Assembly (NCBI GenBank): GCA_027717925.1
Contig: JALLON010000025.1
Location: forward strand, 1 to 18,818
Direction: 5' to 3'
From: Acidobacteria bacterium AH-259-G07
Lineage (GTDB): Bacteria; Acidobacteriota; UBA6911; RPQK01; JADFOI01
DNA length: 18,818 nucleotides
The position numbers and the translations under genes are program-made. Positions 1 to 9,212 of the stretch are shown here, in pieces. Every line of letters starts with the position of its first letter. Positions within the stretch are counted from its first letter, which is position 1. Under the pieces are notes generated by a model. That model did no database searches. It worked only from the letters and a program-made list of their open reading frames with translations, and was not told where the DNA came from.

Positions 1-35
1 CCACGGAAGGCACCAGGTGGTTGGTGAGGGGACGT

Positions 36-1178
36 ATGAATCGGGTTTTGCTGGCAATGAGCGGCGGTGTGGACAGCTCGACGGCCGCCGTTCTGTTAAA
101 AGACGGCGGGTATGAAGTGGTGGGCTGTACCATGCAGCTGTGGGATCACCGCCGCAATCCTACCAATCATGGAGAGCCTCAGTTTGGGAAGTGTTGTTCT
201 TTGGATGATGTCTATGACGCTCGCCGGGTGGCCCAGAAACTGGGATTTCCTTTTTATACCCTCAATCTCGAGGAGCAGTTCGAGCGCACAGTGGTGGAAC
301 CGTTTATCAGCAATTATTTGGCCGGGAAAACACCAATCCCTTGCACGCGCTGTAATACATTTCTGAAATTTGACAAGTTGCTCGTTTTTGCCCGGCAAAT
401 CGGAATCGATCAGGTGGCAACAGGACATTATGCTCGCGTCGTGCGCCATCCCAGCGACGGCCATGTGCTCCTGAAAGGGAGAGATTTAAGTAAAGACCAG
501 TCCTATTACCTTTTCGAGCTGGGCCCAGCGCAGCTGGCTCACATTCTGTTTCCGGTCGGAGATTACGACAAGCCGGATATTCGCGAAATCGCCACTTCGC
601 ATGGCCTGTTGACAGCGGGCAAACAGGAGAGCCAGGAGATTTGTTTTATTCCGGATGGAAACTATCCTGACTTCATTCGCCGTCACGCGGGCGAAGTGAA
701 CGAGCATCTTATCCCGCTTCTTGAGAAGTCTGATCAGCCTGGACCCGTTCTTTTCAAGGACGGTACACGTGTGGGAACTCACTCCGGTGTCTATCACTTT
801 ACGGTCGGCCAGCGCCGAGGTCTGGGCATTGCCCATTCGCGACCTCTTTATGTCCTTCGACTGGATGTTCATCGAAATGCGGTCATTGTGGGTTATCGGG
901 AGGATTTATACAGCCGGGGACTGATCGCTGATCGAGTGAACTGGATCTCGGGTCGCTTTCCGCAAGGACCACTCCAGGCTGCCGTTCGGATTCGGTCCAG
1001 GCATCAGGAAGCCCCAGCCTCAATTGCGCTTGAAAAGAAAAAGGGCCGAGCAGCATCCGGTTGGCAAGCCAGGGTCATCTTTGAGAGTCCTCAGATGGCA
1101 GTTACGCCAGGGCAGGCCGCCGTATTTTATCAGGGCGAGCGTCTGTTGGGCGGCGGCTGGATCACGGAGAGAATCTAG
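36..1178 (+). CDS. mnmA: tRNA-specific 2-thiouridylase MnmA
   Basis: This cytoplasmic enzyme activates U34 of Lys, Glu and Gln tRNAs with ATP and inserts sulfur to make 2-thiouridine. The N-terminal PP-loop SGGVDSS is at residues 9-15. The catalytic cysteines appear as C106 (in IPCTRCN, followed by a KF pair) and C203 (in QESQEICF). GHYAR near residue 130 and the KDQSYYLF stretch are also typical. At 380 residues it has the usual family length and runs unbroken to the C-terminal beta-barrel. The frame is open to the left edge, with TTG at 21 and GTG at 24. ATG 36 is preferred because the PP-loop then sits at the usual distance and GAGG at 26-29 gives a ribosome site 6 nt away. Its TAG shares a base with the lpxB start, so the two genes are probably co-transcribed and translationally coupled. 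Confidence 0.95.
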   Translation: MNRVLLAMSGGVDSSTAAVLLKDGGYEVVGCTMQLWDHRRNPTNHGEPQFGKCCSLDDVYDARRVAQKLGFPFYTLNLEEQFERTVVEPFISNYLAGKTPIPCTRCNTFLKFDKLLVFARQIGIDQVATGHYARVVRHPSDGHVLLKGRDLSKDQSYYLFELGPAQLAHILFPVGDYDKPDIREIATSHGLLTAGKQESQEICFIPDGNYPDFIRRHAGEVNEHLIPLLEKSDQPGPVLFKDGTRVGTHSGVYHFTVGQRRGLGIAHSRPLYVLRLDVHRNAVIVGYREDLYSRGLIADRVNWISGRFPQGPLQAAVRIRSRHQEAPASIALEKKKGRAASGWQARVIFESPQMAVTPGQAAVFYQGERLLGGGWITERI

Positions 1179-2383
1179 TGGTCGAGCCACTGGCCGGCGG
1201 TCTCATGGTTTCTCGAACCAGTTCCATCTTGGTCGTTACCGGTGAAACCTCTGGAGAGAATCACGCTGCGGGGCTAATCAAGCAAATGGAGCTGCAAAAC
1301 CCCGACTGGCACTTGCAGTGGTTTGGCAGCGGGGGTTCTCAAATGGCGGCCGCTGGGACCGAAGTGCTATTTGATATCTCTCAACTGGCTGCCATTGGAC
1401 CCTGGGAAGCACTCGCTCATCTGGGTCACTACTGGAGGTTATATCGTCGGATTGTGGCGGAAACTCGCAAACGCCGGCCTTGCCTGGCGGTTCTGGTGGA
1501 TTTCCCAGAATTTAATCTGAGTCTGGCCAGTCGACTGAAGGCTTTGAAAGTTCCGATCTGTTACTTCATCGGTCCCCAAGTGTGGGCTTGGCGCCCCTCA
1601 CGAGTCAAGCAGATTAAGCGCTATGTCGATTTGATGCTGGTGATTTTTCCGTTCGAGGAGCAATTCTATCGCCGTCAAGGGATTGAAGCGCATTACGTGG
1701 GAAATCCTTGCATTGCTCTGCGCGAGTTTCTCATTGAAAGTGAAAATGGATCTGATGGAAGAGAAACGAGGTCTGAGGTGCCGGTAGTGGCTCTGCTGCC
1801 CGGAAGCCGCAAAAGAGAGGTTGAACAGATCTTTCCGGTGCAACTGGATGCAGCTCGCTGCGTGGCTGAGCGGCATCCAGTGAAATTCTGGGTGTTCAAG
1901 GCAGCGCAGATCACGCGTACCCACCTGTCCAGTGTCTATGAGAATTGGCTCCACCGCGGGAACCCGGCTCTCCAGCTTGAAATCCACGAGGAGCCGGTAT
2001 CTCGACTCTTACCTCAAGTCTCCTGTGCTATCGTCAAAAGCGGCACCTCGACCTTGGAAGCAACAATCCTTCAGGTCCCTTTCGCCATGGTCTACCGTCT
2101 GTCCCGAACCAGTTGGTACTTGGTCCGACCACTGGTAAACACGAATACCTACTGTTTGGCCAATCTCATCGCGGGGAGACAGATCGTTCCCGAGTTCGTG
2201 CAGGATGAGGCGACAGGCGATAAGATTGGAGCTTACGTTTTAGGACTACTCAAGGACCAAAAGCGACGGGAAGAAGTGAGAAAGAATTTGGAGATGACCT
2301 CGAAAAAGTTGGGAGAACGGAACGCTTATCAGGAAGGTGCAAAATATATCAGCCAATTTCTTAAAAAAGATGACTTCTTCTAG
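1178..2383 (+). CDS. lpxB: Lipid-A-disaccharide synthase LpxB
   Basis: This peripheral inner-membrane glycosyltransferase (GT19) joins UDP-2,3-diacylglucosamine and lipid X into the lipid A disaccharide. Recognisable landmarks are GETSGENHA near residue 22 (the usual form is GEASGDLHA, so D is replaced by E), LVDFPEFNL, IGPQVWAWRPSRV, the VGNP motif, LLPGSRKREVEQ and KSGTSTLEA. At 401 residues it is near the usual length of about 380. GTG 1178 overlaps the mnmA stop and has GGAGAG at 1166-1171 with 6-nt spacing. ATG 1205 is an alternative with a weaker ribosome site. The gene implies a lipid A-containing outer membrane. No other lpx gene is in view, and pairing with mnmA rather than lpxA or fabZ is an unusual neighbourhood. 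A palindromic element begins directly after the stop. Confidence 0.95.
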   Translation: MVEPLAGGLMVSRTSSILVVTGETSGENHAAGLIKQMELQNPDWHLQWFGSGGSQMAAAGTEVLFDISQLAAIGPWEALAHLGHYWRLYRRIVAETRKRRPCLAVLVDFPEFNLSLASRLKALKVPICYFIGPQVWAWRPSRVKQIKRYVDLMLVIFPFEEQFYRRQGIEAHYVGNPCIALREFLIESENGSDGRETRSEVPVVALLPGSRKREVEQIFPVQLDAARCVAERHPVKFWVFKAAQITRTHLSSVYENWLHRGNPALQLEIHEEPVSRLLPQVSCAIVKSGTSTLEATILQVPFAMVYRLSRTSWYLVRPLVNTNTYCLANLIAGRQIVPEFVQDEATGDKIGAYVLGLLKDQKRREEVRKNLEMTSKKLGERNAYQEGAKYISQFLKKDDFF

Positions 2384-2384
2384 C

Positions 2385-2502
2385 CCGCATTATTCATAAA
2401 TGTCTGGGAATGAACCGCCAAGACGCAAAGGACGCTAAGGCGTTATCTTGGCGCCCTTGGCGCCTTAGCGGTGGATTGGCCAGACATTTATGAATAATCC
2501 GG
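2385..2502. repeat. Palindromic intergenic element with 23-bp terminal inverted repeats
   Basis: The outer arms 2385-2407 and 2480-2502 are inverted copies with one mismatch. Their inner 19 bp (2389-2407 against 2480-2498) are perfect. Inside lies a second, imperfect inverted repeat, 2414-2439 against 2447-2472, with five mismatches in 26, several of which could be G-U pairs in RNA. The transcript would fold into a long two-part hairpin starting 1 nt after the lpxB stop. It has no coding capacity and no T-run like that of a classical terminator. It looks like a REP- or MITE-like dispersed palindrome, but only one full copy is visible here. Confidence 0.8.
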
Positions 2503-2535
2503 TCTAGAAAATGACTCTTTGAGGATGGCACAACG

Positions 2536-4563
2536 ATGAAAGACCGATTTTCTTTTTTCTTTTGCTCTTTTCTCTTTGGCTCTTTTTTCTTTTGTTGTTT
2601 TCTTTTTTTTTCTTTTCTCTTCACTCCGGTTTTGGCTCAAAAGAGAACAGTTCCACCTCTGGTCGTGGACGTTGAGCACTATGAAATTAGCGCTGAACTG
2701 GTACCCGCGGAGAGTTTTCTCAAGGGCGAGGCGAAGATCCGCTTTGTCCCCTTGGAAGACATGGTCAGTGTACCGTTTGAGTTGAATAATCGTCTCAGCC
2801 TGCTTGAAGTCACTAATGAAGAGGATGTTCGATACTCTTTAAGTTTCGATGATTTTGATAGTACTCGGATGCGGGTTCGTGGTCCGCAAGCTTTTCAAAG
2901 TGGAACTCAAATGACCCTAATATTTCGGTTCGAAGGAACTTTGGACCGAGAAGAATACGCTTTCCTGGACACCCCTCAGACTGAGCGTGCTGTCATCCAT
3001 CCGGAAGGAGGCCTGCTACTGAGTGAAGGGAAATGGTTTCCGATGCATGGACTCCCACTGGACGCTGCCAGCGCCACCGTCAAGATCACTGTTCCTTTGG
3101 GCTTCACAGTGGTGGCTCCGGGGACTCTGGAGTCCATCGAAACAGTGGGAGTGAACGAAGTGTTTACGTGGAAAAGTGAGCAGCCGGTGACTCGGATTCC
3201 GGTGGCAGTGGCACGTTTCTTCCGGCAGCAGTTCGACAATCTCCCGCTTCCCCTGACCTTTTTTGTGACTGAAGAGTTCAGCCGCGATCTGCGCCCCTTT
3301 GCCGATGAGGTGGGGCAGATGCTCGAATTTTTTCAGAGCGAGTACGGAAGTTATCCAATAACGGCTTTGAATTTCGTTCAAGTGGGCAATGTGGAGCTCC
3401 CTTCTCCAGGATGTTTGGGTTTGATTCTGCTTGAGTCGACACTCCTGCAGGGCCAAGTACTTCCGGTTATGGAATTGGCCCGACGGGTGGCGCGCCAATG
3501 GTGGGGGTACTCGTTGCGTTTCGAAAGAACCTCCGATGCCTGGTTGCAGGATGGTTTTGCCACCTATGCAGCGCTGCGATATTTCGAGGTCAAACACCCG
3601 GACCGGTTCTCAATAGAGTTGGCTCGTGAGGCGGTTCTTGCCTTCAAGTACGAAAGCAAGGCCCCGATCAGCAAGGGACTGGAGCTGGAGAGCGGATCAC
3701 CCGAGTACAAATCTATCGTGAGTAGCAAAGGCGCTTGGGTCTTGTACATGCTTTCTCAGCTGGTGGGCAAGGAAAAGTTTAATGCAACCCTCGGTGAGTG
3801 GTACCGGCAAAAAGCTCAACAGGCGGCGACCACGGCGCAACTGGTCGATTTTTTTCGGGAACAAACGGGAGAAGACTACCGGTGGTTCTTTGCGCAGTGG
3901 GTGGAATCAGTGGGCGTTCCAGATCTTAGGGTCGAGTATACGATTTACAAACTGCGGGATGGGAATTTCAAAATTCGCGGCCAGATCAAACAGAATCTCG
4001 AGCTGTTTCGAATGCCGATGGATTTAGTTGTTGTGACCAAGGGTCAGCCTGAAGAGAAGCAGCTCAATGTCAGGGGTAAGAGCACCTCCTTTAGCTTCCA
4101 GACCCAGACCATGCCCCTGCGTATCGAGTTGGATCCGCATGGAAAGATTCTACGGGATTCCAAACGGATGCGAGTAGCGGTCCACGTCGCTTTAGGAGAC
4201 GAGTATCGGGCAAAGGGAGAGTTTGTTGCGGCAATTCGTGAGTTTGAGAAGGCAAGAGAGCTGAACCCCAGGAGTTCGTTGGCTCATTTCAGTTTAGGAG
4301 AAGTCTTCTTCGAGCAGCGCAATCTCTCCAGCGCTGCAAACAGTTTTCGGGATACATTAAACGGAGATCTCAAGCCGGAATGGGTGGAAACCTGGACGTA
4401 CATCTATCTGGGAAAGGTCTATGACATTTTGGGTCAGCGCCAGCGTGCCCTTGCCGAATACCGGAAAGCCATTAATACCAAAATTGATTACAATGGAGCC
4501 CAGGCTGAAGCGCAAAAATATCAAAAGGAACCTTACTCCAAACCTCGCAGCGTCATCGGCTGA
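2536..4563 (+). CDS. Exported M1-aminopeptidase-like protein lacking the zinc site, with C-terminal TPRs
   Basis: The 675-residue product has a Phe-rich signal peptide (residues 1-34, likely cut in VLA-QKR), a beta-rich N-terminal region like the M1 N-domain, an M1-like catalytic fold, and about three TPR units from roughly residue 545. The fold is recognised from QWWG at 321-324 and WLQDGFATY at 336-344, which match the family's HQWFG and WLNEGFATY. The zinc motif HExxH is replaced by R316-R317-V-A-R320, the downstream Glu ligand by D339, and no GAMEN-type motif is seen around residues 284-298. I infer a catalytically inactive, secreted or envelope-attached pseudo-peptidase, perhaps a binding or scaffold protein. 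GAGGA at 2521-2525 lies 10 nt before ATG. It follows lpxB after the palindromic element, so co-transcription is uncertain. Confidence 0.85.
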   Translation: MKDRFSFFFCSFLFGSFFFCCFLFFSFLFTPVLAQKRTVPPLVVDVEHYEISAELVPAESFLKGEAKIRFVPLEDMVSVPFELNNRLSLLEVTNEEDVRYSLSFDDFDSTRMRVRGPQAFQSGTQMTLIFRFEGTLDREEYAFLDTPQTERAVIHPEGGLLLSEGKWFPMHGLPLDAASATVKITVPLGFTVVAPGTLESIETVGVNEVFTWKSEQPVTRIPVAVARFFRQQFDNLPLPLTFFVTEEFSRDLRPFADEVGQMLEFFQSEYGSYPITALNFVQVGNVELPSPGCLGLILLESTLLQGQVLPVMELARRVARQWWGYSLRFERTSDAWLQDGFATYAALRYFEVKHPDRFSIELAREAVLAFKYESKAPISKGLELESGSPEYKSIVSSKGAWVLYMLSQLVGKEKFNATLGEWYRQKAQQAATTAQLVDFFREQTGEDYRWFFAQWVESVGVPDLRVEYTIYKLRDGNFKIRGQIKQNLELFRMPMDLVVVTKGQPEEKQLNVRGKSTSFSFQTQTMPLRIELDPHGKILRDSKRMRVAVHVALGDEYRAKGEFVAAIREFEKARELNPRSSLAHFSLGEVFFEQRNLSSAANSFRDTLNGDLKPEWVETWTYIYLGKVYDILGQRQRALAEYRKAINTKIDYNGAQAEAQKYQKEPYSKPRSVIG

Positions 4564-4584
4564 CCAACCAACTGACAATCTTGC

Positions 4585-4613
4585 TTGCAACGCGCCGCCA
4601 ATTTTCATAAGAT
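4585..4613 (+). promoter_or_regulatory. Likely 16S rRNA promoter
   Basis: TTGCAA at 4585-4590 and TAAGAT at 4608-4613 are separated by 17 nt, a fair sigma-70-type match. They lie about 85 nt before the mature 16S start and just after the stop of the M1-like gene. A TTGACA at 4658-4663 is better as a -35 box but has no -10 partner at the right distance, and it is better explained as part of the boxA-like site. Confidence 0.45.
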
Positions 4614-4647
4614 AAGTCTGCTGACAGTGCCAATAGGGATCTGTCCG

Positions 4648-4677
4648 GCAGTGTTCTTTGACAACCAGACAGTGAGC
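4648..4677 (+). other. 5' arm of the pre-16S processing stem, containing a boxA-like site
   Basis: This arm is complementary to 6337-6367 over roughly 26 of 30 positions, so the precursor would pair across the whole 16S gene. Stems of this kind are where RNase III cuts pre-16S. Within it, TGTTCTTTGACAA at 4652-4664 is close to the rRNA antitermination boxA (TGCTCTTTAACAA in E. coli), bound by NusB/NusE. The arm ends about 20 nt before the mature 5' end. Confidence 0.8.
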
Positions 4678-4696
4678 CCGCGAAGACTTTGAGTTT

Positions 4697-6257
<1,561 letters not shown>

Positions 6258-6270
6258 GGAACACAGAACA

Positions 6271-6327
6271 CACGGAAGAAAGCGGAAGGGCACGGAAACT
6301 TTCCGTGACAATCCGTAAACTTCCGTG
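6271..6327. repeat. Imperfect palindrome in the 16S trailer
   Basis: Two 28-nt arms (6271-6298 and 6300-6327) flank a single base. Complementarity is exact in blocks of 8, 4 and 8 (CACGGAAG, CGGA, CACGGAAA and their complements) with non-pairing blocks of equal length between. A further TTCCGTGG follows at about 6329. It lies between the mature 16S 3' end and the 3' arm of the processing stem, so it would be removed from the mature rRNA. It resembles an inserted dispersed palindrome, different in sequence from the one after lpxB. Confidence 0.7.
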
Positions 6328-6336
6328 ACTTCCGTG

Positions 6337-6367
6337 GCTCCGCTGTCTGGTTGTTCAAGAACACTGC
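6337..6367 (+). other. 3' arm of the pre-16S processing stem
   Basis: It pairs with 4648-4677 with only a few mismatches, including GTCTGGTTGT and AAGAACACTGC blocks that match the 5' arm exactly. This supports maturation of the 16S as a self-contained transcript without a downstream 23S. The stretch from 6368 to 6529 holds no gene and no convincing promoter. It must contain the 16S transcript end or run on into the next gene. Confidence 0.75.
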
Positions 6368-6529
6368 GCAGCCCTACAAGAGCAGCAGCTTTGCACAACT
6401 GAACCGCTAAGTTTCACTCCTAAAGTTAAATTGCTGAAACAGCTTAATTTGTGTTTAGCAGATTTTCGTCGATTTTCTTGTGTTAATGTGTTGTAATTCG
6501 CGGGGGGGAGATTCACTGGACAAGGTCTG

Positions 6530-7989
6530 ATGGCAAAGCGGATTGGCGAGATTTTGCGGGCCAAGGGCTATGTCTCCGAGACACAGCTCAACGAGGCTCT
6601 GCAGATTCAATCACAATCACGAAAACACAAACTTCTGGGACAAATACTGATCGATCAGGGGCTGATCACCCAGGAGCAGGCGCAATTGTTCAATTACTGC
6701 CAGAAGTGCTTGATGTTGGACTTGGTCGGGCGGATTAACTCCACCACTGAACTTCAATCCTTGTTGTCGGCCATTATGGAGGCTGCCCGCGACATTATGG
6801 AGGCGGAGGGGAGTTCCCTCATTGTCCTGGACCACGACAAGGGTGATCTGATCATTGCCGTTCCCACGGGCCCCGCAAGCAATGAGATTTCTGGAACTCG
6901 TATTCCCTCCGGAAAGGGATTTTGTGGTTGGGTGGTGCGGCAACGGCGAGCCAGTTGTCGTCTCAGATGTCTACAAAGATTCCCGCTTTTACGTGGATAT
7001 TGACAAAGCAACAGGTTTTCGGACACGCAATTTGATTTGTGTGCCTTTGCACACTCCCCAGGGAGAAATCATGGGCGCCATAGAAGCAGTGAATCGACGC
7101 GATGGAAAGGACTTCAGCGACGCGGACGTTCCACTGTTTTCGGTGTTTGCAGACCAGGCAGCCATTGCACTTGAAAGGGCCCGCCTGCAAAAGGAGTTTC
7201 TTGAAAAACAGCTTCTCGAACAGGAACTCTCACTCGCCTATCAAATTCAAGAAGGGTTCTGGCCGAAAGAGTTCCCTTCCTACCCAGGAATCGGTGTGGC
7301 TGCAATGAGTCTTCCGGCGACCCATGTAGGAGGGGACTATTATGATTTTATTCCGATCCAAGACGATACCTTTGCAGTAGTTATTGGAGATGTTTCCGGC
7401 AAGGGAATGCCGGCAGCGGCTGCTTATGGCAACGCTGCGCGCAATGCTGCGAACCCAGGTGGAAAACAACCACCCCATCGAAGAAACTATCTTTCTCGTG
7501 AACAATACACTTGTCAAGGAGACCCCCTCTAACAAGTTCGTAACGCTCTTTTACGGCGTATTGGATGTTGCCAAAAGAGAATTGACTTACGTCAATGCCG
7601 GTCACAACCCGCCGTTACTCTACGACCACAACACGGGCGAGATCAAAGAACTTGCCGATGCTGGAGGGCTGATTATCGGATTTAGAGACAACCTGAAGTT
7701 TGAGGCAGCTCGCCAGAGGCTGCGTCCGGGGCAGCTGCTGGTTTTCTTCACGGATGGTGTGACGGAAGCCCAAAATCCTTGCGAGGAACTTTTTGGTCAG
7801 GAACGGTTGCGGGCGGTGATCCGTGAGCAAGCGGATAAGGATGCACGAACTCTGATGGAGCGAATTTATCAAGCAGTCAAGGATTTTACCCAGGACCATC
7901 CTCAGTCGGACGACCTGACAATGATTATCCTAAAAATCGAAGGTACAAGAAGATCCGATATAGAAGGAACAAAGGATGACGAACGATAG
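6530..7989 (+). pseudogene. GAF + SpoIIE/RsbU-type phosphatase, broken by two single-base shifts
   Basis: Read across three frames this is one protein of about 486 residues. The first ~60 residues resemble the GspE/MshE N-terminal domain (GEILRAKGYVSETQL). A GAF domain follows, then a PP2C-like SpoIIE domain with GGDYYDF, GDVSGKGMPAA, AGHNPPLL, FTDGVTEA and DDLTMIIL. These proteins usually sense a signal through GAF and dephosphorylate an anti-anti-sigma factor. Frame 2 (from 6530) holds to GWVVR. At 6938-6941 one extra base moves the reading to frame 3 (NGEPVVVSD). At 7418-7419 one extra G moves it to frame 1 (LLMATLRAM). Removing one base at each point restores a textbook protein. Both sites have the context GCGGC. 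It is either a decayed gene or an intact gene with two consensus errors. AAGG at 6522-6525 is a weak ribosome site. Confidence 0.85.
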
Positions 7990-8065
7990 CCACATTAGCG
8001 TGGCTCCCACCCCAATCCCGAGACCATCAGTGCTTTTCTGCTAACATATTGAATCTAAAAACAGT

Positions 8066-8141
8066 GGGGGTATAGCTCAGTCGGAAGAGCACCTGCTTTG
8101 CAAGCAGGGGGTCGTCGGTTCGAGTCCGATTACCTCCACCA
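8066..8141 (+). tRNA. tRNA-Ala, anticodon UGC
   Basis: The 76-nt cloverleaf is complete. The 7-bp acceptor stem pairs 8066-8072 with 8131-8137, with one G-T pair. The anticodon stem is CCTGC (8092-8096) with GCAGG (8104-8108), and the loop TTTGCAA puts anticodon TGC at 8099-8101. The T arm has GGTTCGAGTCC, and CCA is encoded at 8139-8141. tRNA-Ala(UGC) is the tRNA normally found in the 16S-23S spacer. Here it lies 1.8 kb past the 16S with a protein gene between. I see no strong terminator or promoter around it. Confidence 0.96.
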
Positions 8142-8454
8142 ATTTTTTCAACAAGTTACGGCCATTCAGGCGTCTTCCGAATACACAACTGTAGTCAATT
8201 TTGTAGACGATCAAAGCTTGCGAGTTTTACAATTCAATTCGACCTGAGCGATTTTCTCCTCAAACTCCTTGGCCACTCTTTTGCGTTTTTTCTGGGCCAA
8301 GAGCGGCAGCCATCTCCCTCGCTTCCTGGACCATGATCTAGTCGAGGACATCTTCGTTGAGCTTCCCATGTGGATCGAGAAGGCAAAAACCGTGGCGGTT
8401 TCAGACGCCGCTAGCCCGCCCGAAAGTGACCCCTTACTAATCTCCGCCATTTTG
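8142..8454. other. Gene-poor stretch between tRNA-Ala and the toxin-antitoxin pair
   Basis: I see no supportable gene. Short open frames exist on both strands, but none has a family motif or a ribosome site. A minus-strand reading near 8260-8340 gives MVQEAREMAAALG followed by a stop, which could be a decayed fragment. It is not identifiable. There is no repeat of the tRNA 3' end here that would mark an integration site. Confidence 0.5.
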
Positions 8455-8470
8455 CCATATTGCATAATGG
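8455..8470. promoter_or_regulatory. Palindrome overlapping a -10-like box, possible vapBC operator
   Basis: The 16-nt sequence CCATATTGCATAATGG is a partial palindrome: CCAT, a TGCA core and ATGG are symmetric, with two non-pairing positions on each side of the core. It overlaps CATAAT at 8463-8468, a good -10 match about 28 nt before the antitoxin start. No good -35 box is seen. VapB-type antitoxins usually repress their own promoter through such sites, so autoregulation is an inference. Confidence 0.35.
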
Positions 8471-8495
8471 TATTAGTGCTGGTACATTTGACGGT

Positions 8496-8699
8496 ATGGC
8501 CGAGCAACGAAAGATCACGGTCCAGGTACCAGAGCAGTTGTTGGAGAAAGCCCAAAAATCTACCGGGAAAGGAATCACAGCAACGGTCCGTGAAGGTCTG
8601 AAGCTTGTGGCAGCCGAAGAGGCTTATCGAAGGCTTCGCCAGCTTGCAGGGAAGGTAAAGTTTTCCATTGAGTTGGAACAGCTCAGAGAAGACCGCTAA
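8496..8699 (+). CDS. VapB-family antitoxin
   Basis: The 67-residue protein matches type II antitoxins paired with PIN toxins. Its N-terminal strand-helix region (KITVQVPEQLLEKAQKSTG, then ITATVREGLKLV) resembles a DNA-binding ribbon-helix-helix fold. The charged C-terminal tail, ending KFSIELEQLREDR, would wrap the toxin. ATG 8496 is preferred over the upstream in-frame start at 8460 because the conserved strand then begins at the usual place and the -10-like box stays outside the gene. No clear Shine-Dalgarno sequence precedes it. The TAA overlaps the toxin ATG by one base, the common arrangement for co-translated antitoxin-toxin pairs. The gene symbol is left empty because the exact VapB subfamily is not certain. 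Confidence 0.8.
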   Translation: MAEQRKITVQVPEQLLEKAQKSTGKGITATVREGLKLVAAEEAYRRLRQLAGKVKFSIELEQLREDR

Positions 8700-9075
8700 T
8701 GGTTGCAGTGGACAGCAGTTCCCTGATTGCATTCCTGCAGGGTGAAAAAGGAAAGGACGTTGTTGCGGTAGACTGGGCTCTGGAGCAGTGCCAGGCCATT
8801 TTACCTCGGTGGTACTGTCGGAACTGCTAAGTGATCCGGATCTCCATCCAGAAGCCTCAGAGCTTTTGAAACAGCTCCCTCTGCTCGAGATCCAGTCCGG
8901 ATATTGGCAGCGAACGGGTCAACTACGTGCGAAAGTCATCGCTTCGGGTCATAGAGCTCGCCTCGCGGATTCACTGATTGCACAGTCCTGTATCGATCAC
9001 GAAGTGGCATTGATCACGCGCGATCGCGATTTTGCAAACTTTGTACGCCATTCGGATCTGAAGCTTCTGTCCTGA
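8699..9075 (+). pseudogene. VapC-type PIN-domain toxin with a one-base frame disruption
   Basis: PIN toxins are Mg-dependent RNases that cut tRNA or rRNA. Starting at ATG 8699, frame 2 gives MVAVDSSSLIAFLQ with the first acidic residue, then reads to ILP near 8806 and soon stops. Frame 1 continues with VVLSELLSDP, LADSLIAQ and LITRDRDFANF to 9075. One missing C in 8804-8808 explains the break. Restoring it gives ILPPVVLSELLSDP, the usual family motif, and a protein of about 125 residues with all four acidic positions. The toxin is therefore either inactivated, which makes sense for a toxic gene, or intact with a consensus error. Nothing else in the sequence looks degraded. The antitoxin in front is intact. 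Confidence 0.8.
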
Positions 9076-9212
9076 ATTAACCACTGACGATATGTAGTCG
9101 ATGCGATTGGTCAACTCAGGTTGATCCAACCTTCTGACGCTGCTCTGCTTAGACCTGGAGATTTGATCGCTTGGCACGAAGCACAAAGCAGCTGGCTCGA
9201 AGAGTACGTTAA

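Noticed and set aside
4658..4663. TTGACA as the -35 box of the 16S promoter
   Set aside because: No -10 box lies at 15-19 nt, and the bases fall within the boxA-like site and processing-stem arm.
8211..8732. 173-residue minus-strand open frame over the antitoxin gene
   Set aside because: It is antisense to the antitoxin, lacks a ribosome site and has no recognisable motif.
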